64,000 nt of DNA from Aselliscus stoliczkanus (taxonomy: Eukaryota; Chordata; Mammalia; Chiroptera; Hipposideridae): contig CM066740.1 in assembly GCA_033961575.1 (NCBI GenBank), positions 65,327,617 to 65,391,616 of the forward strand, read 5' to 3'. Made by a program: the position numbers and the translations under genes. Of this stretch, positions 62,980 through 64,000 are shown piece by piece (position 1 is the first letter of the stretch; every line of letters starts with the position of its first letter). The notes beneath the pieces were generated by a model. That model worked only from the letters and a program-made list of their open reading frames with translations, was not told the DNA's origin and ran no database searches.

Positions 62980-63033
62980 CAAAAAAAAAAAAAAAAAAAA
63001 GAAACAGAAAACTATATATATATATATATATAG
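62980..63033. repeat. A20 run followed by a TA tract
   Basis: A run of about 20 A, then GAAACAGAAAAC and about 19 bases of alternating TA, flanked by the inverted words AAACTATATA and TATATAGTTT, which could form a small hairpin. Confidence 0.85.
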
Positions 63034-64000
63034 TTTCTTGTCAACATATTAATTTCATGATATTAATTCATCTGCTAAGCAAATGTTTACTGAGCATCTA
63101 TTAAGTGCCATATACTGTTAAGAGGTACTGATCGGAATGGTATCAGCTCTTTTGACAGTTTTTAAAATTTGGGAATGAAGTAGAAACGAGAAAAAGGTTT
63201 TATATTTTAAGATTTTTCAAAGAACTATAAATACAAACAGCATGTATAAAAACATGATCAGGAAGCAGCATACTCAGGAAAAAGAAAGCAGAATGGCGTT
63301 CAGGAGTAGCATGAATACAGATGGCAGGCTCATCGGGAGCCTTCCAACCACTCCCTTTATCTGTAACAGACATAACTTATTCACAGCAGCATTTTTATCC
63401 ACTGAAAACAGATGAAAATCAGAAACTGAATTACAGATGCATGTAAGACAATATCTATTTGACATCTAATGCCATAGTAAAACAGGTAGAAATGGGGACC
63501 CCCACCCCCCAAAAAAAAATTTATAACAAGTTTGTAAGAGCTTTTTGGTCTTATTCTGAAAGTAATTAGGCAGCATAGGAATGTTTTTTGCATGTGTGTT
63601 TTGAGAGTTCATCATCTTAACTTGAACAATTCTTTAATCTTCAAATACTACTAAAATAATTTATAAAGATTGGTAAACATGTATTCAAAATTAAACCTCT
63701 CTGCATTACAATATTGAAAAGAATGAGCACAAAGAATAACAGAAAATAATGGTAACATTTTAAAGGTGATTCAGTTTCATTAATTTCAAGTACATATAGC
63801 AACTTGAACACTTAAGCTAAGTGTTGCCAAGTAGAAGTCCTGCTGACCTGCCTTAATTAACAAAAAGAAAATTTGTAATTAGCACATTATTTATATGAGA
63901 AAGATAGCTCCTACATGAGTTCAAGTGTTTGAAAACAACTTGATTCCTTAAATTCTTCCCCCATAATCTTGATTTAATGAGAACTTGTTTAATTAATCTG

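Larger units (their letters stand above)
37415..64000 (-). other. FOXP2: FOXP2 intron upstream of the exon (partial)
   Basis: This is the 3' part of the large intron before the exon; the preceding exon is not in the window. Stretches longer than 300 bases where I see no gene and no repeat I can name are 38.2-39.8, 40.4-41.6, 42.5-43.6, 46.6-47.1, 47.5-49.9, 51.5-54.5 (apart from one SINE), 55.5-56.9, 59.6-61.1 and 62.6-64.0 kb. They are AT-rich unique or deeply decayed sequence. Small open frames in them are short, unsupported and consistent with chance. Confidence 0.88.

Overview
The window reads as mammalian nuclear DNA: AT-rich, full of decayed interspersed repeats, with no prokaryotic-style genes or operons. 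It is almost certainly from a bat, most likely a rhinolophoid such as a horseshoe or leaf-nosed bat. That inference rests on the recent tRNA-derived SINEs: short copies of about 100 bp and long copies of about 450 bp, plus relatives with a Rhin-1-like body and a tail of AATAAA followed by TCTT(T) and poly(A).

I found one real coding segment, a 90-base exon on the minus strand at 37325-37414. It has a clean 3' splice site, a GT donor and a 30-codon frame that begins [13 protein letters not shown] and ends [10 protein letters not shown] recognise this as the FOXP2 exon encoding about residues 57-86, between the N-terminal exon and the glutamine-rich region. The SSDKQRPLQ end separates it from FOXP1. 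The whole window is therefore the inside of FOXP2, transcribed right to left. Positions 37415-64000 are the upstream intron (after the exon ending in HLQQQQ) and 1-37324 are the downstream intron (before the exon starting VPVSVAMM). Neither neighbouring exon is present.

Layout, left to right. 1-5.3 kb: unique sequence, MIR and MER5A relics, and a block rich in homeodomain-type motifs (1.14-1.70 kb). 5.3-11.8 kb: repeat cluster with a mariner-like relic split by a SINE, a 3.7-kb HAL1/L1 element with a broken ORF1, a second L1 3' end split by a long SINE, and a short SINE. 11.8-21.8 kb: mostly unique, with the strongest enhancer candidate at 18.30-19.01 kb. 21.8-24.8 kb: a SINE, a purine repeat, a GC-richer island and a long SINE. 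24.8-47.1 kb: 22 kb around the exon without a single recognised lineage SINE, though L1, L2, mariner hairpins and microsatellites occur there. 47.1-64 kb: SINE-rich again, with a transduced SINE pair, a SINE carrying an inverted arm, a three-unit SINE with a nested insertion, a long L2 and a Tigger-like element.

No new gene system stands out. The points worth following are the unusual retrotransposition products at 47.2, 55.1 and 59.0-59.6 kb, the SINE-free zone around the exon, the candidate intronic enhancers with forkhead motifs, and two mariner hairpins that the FOXP2 pre-mRNA would carry. All family names come from memory of consensus sequences; no search was run.
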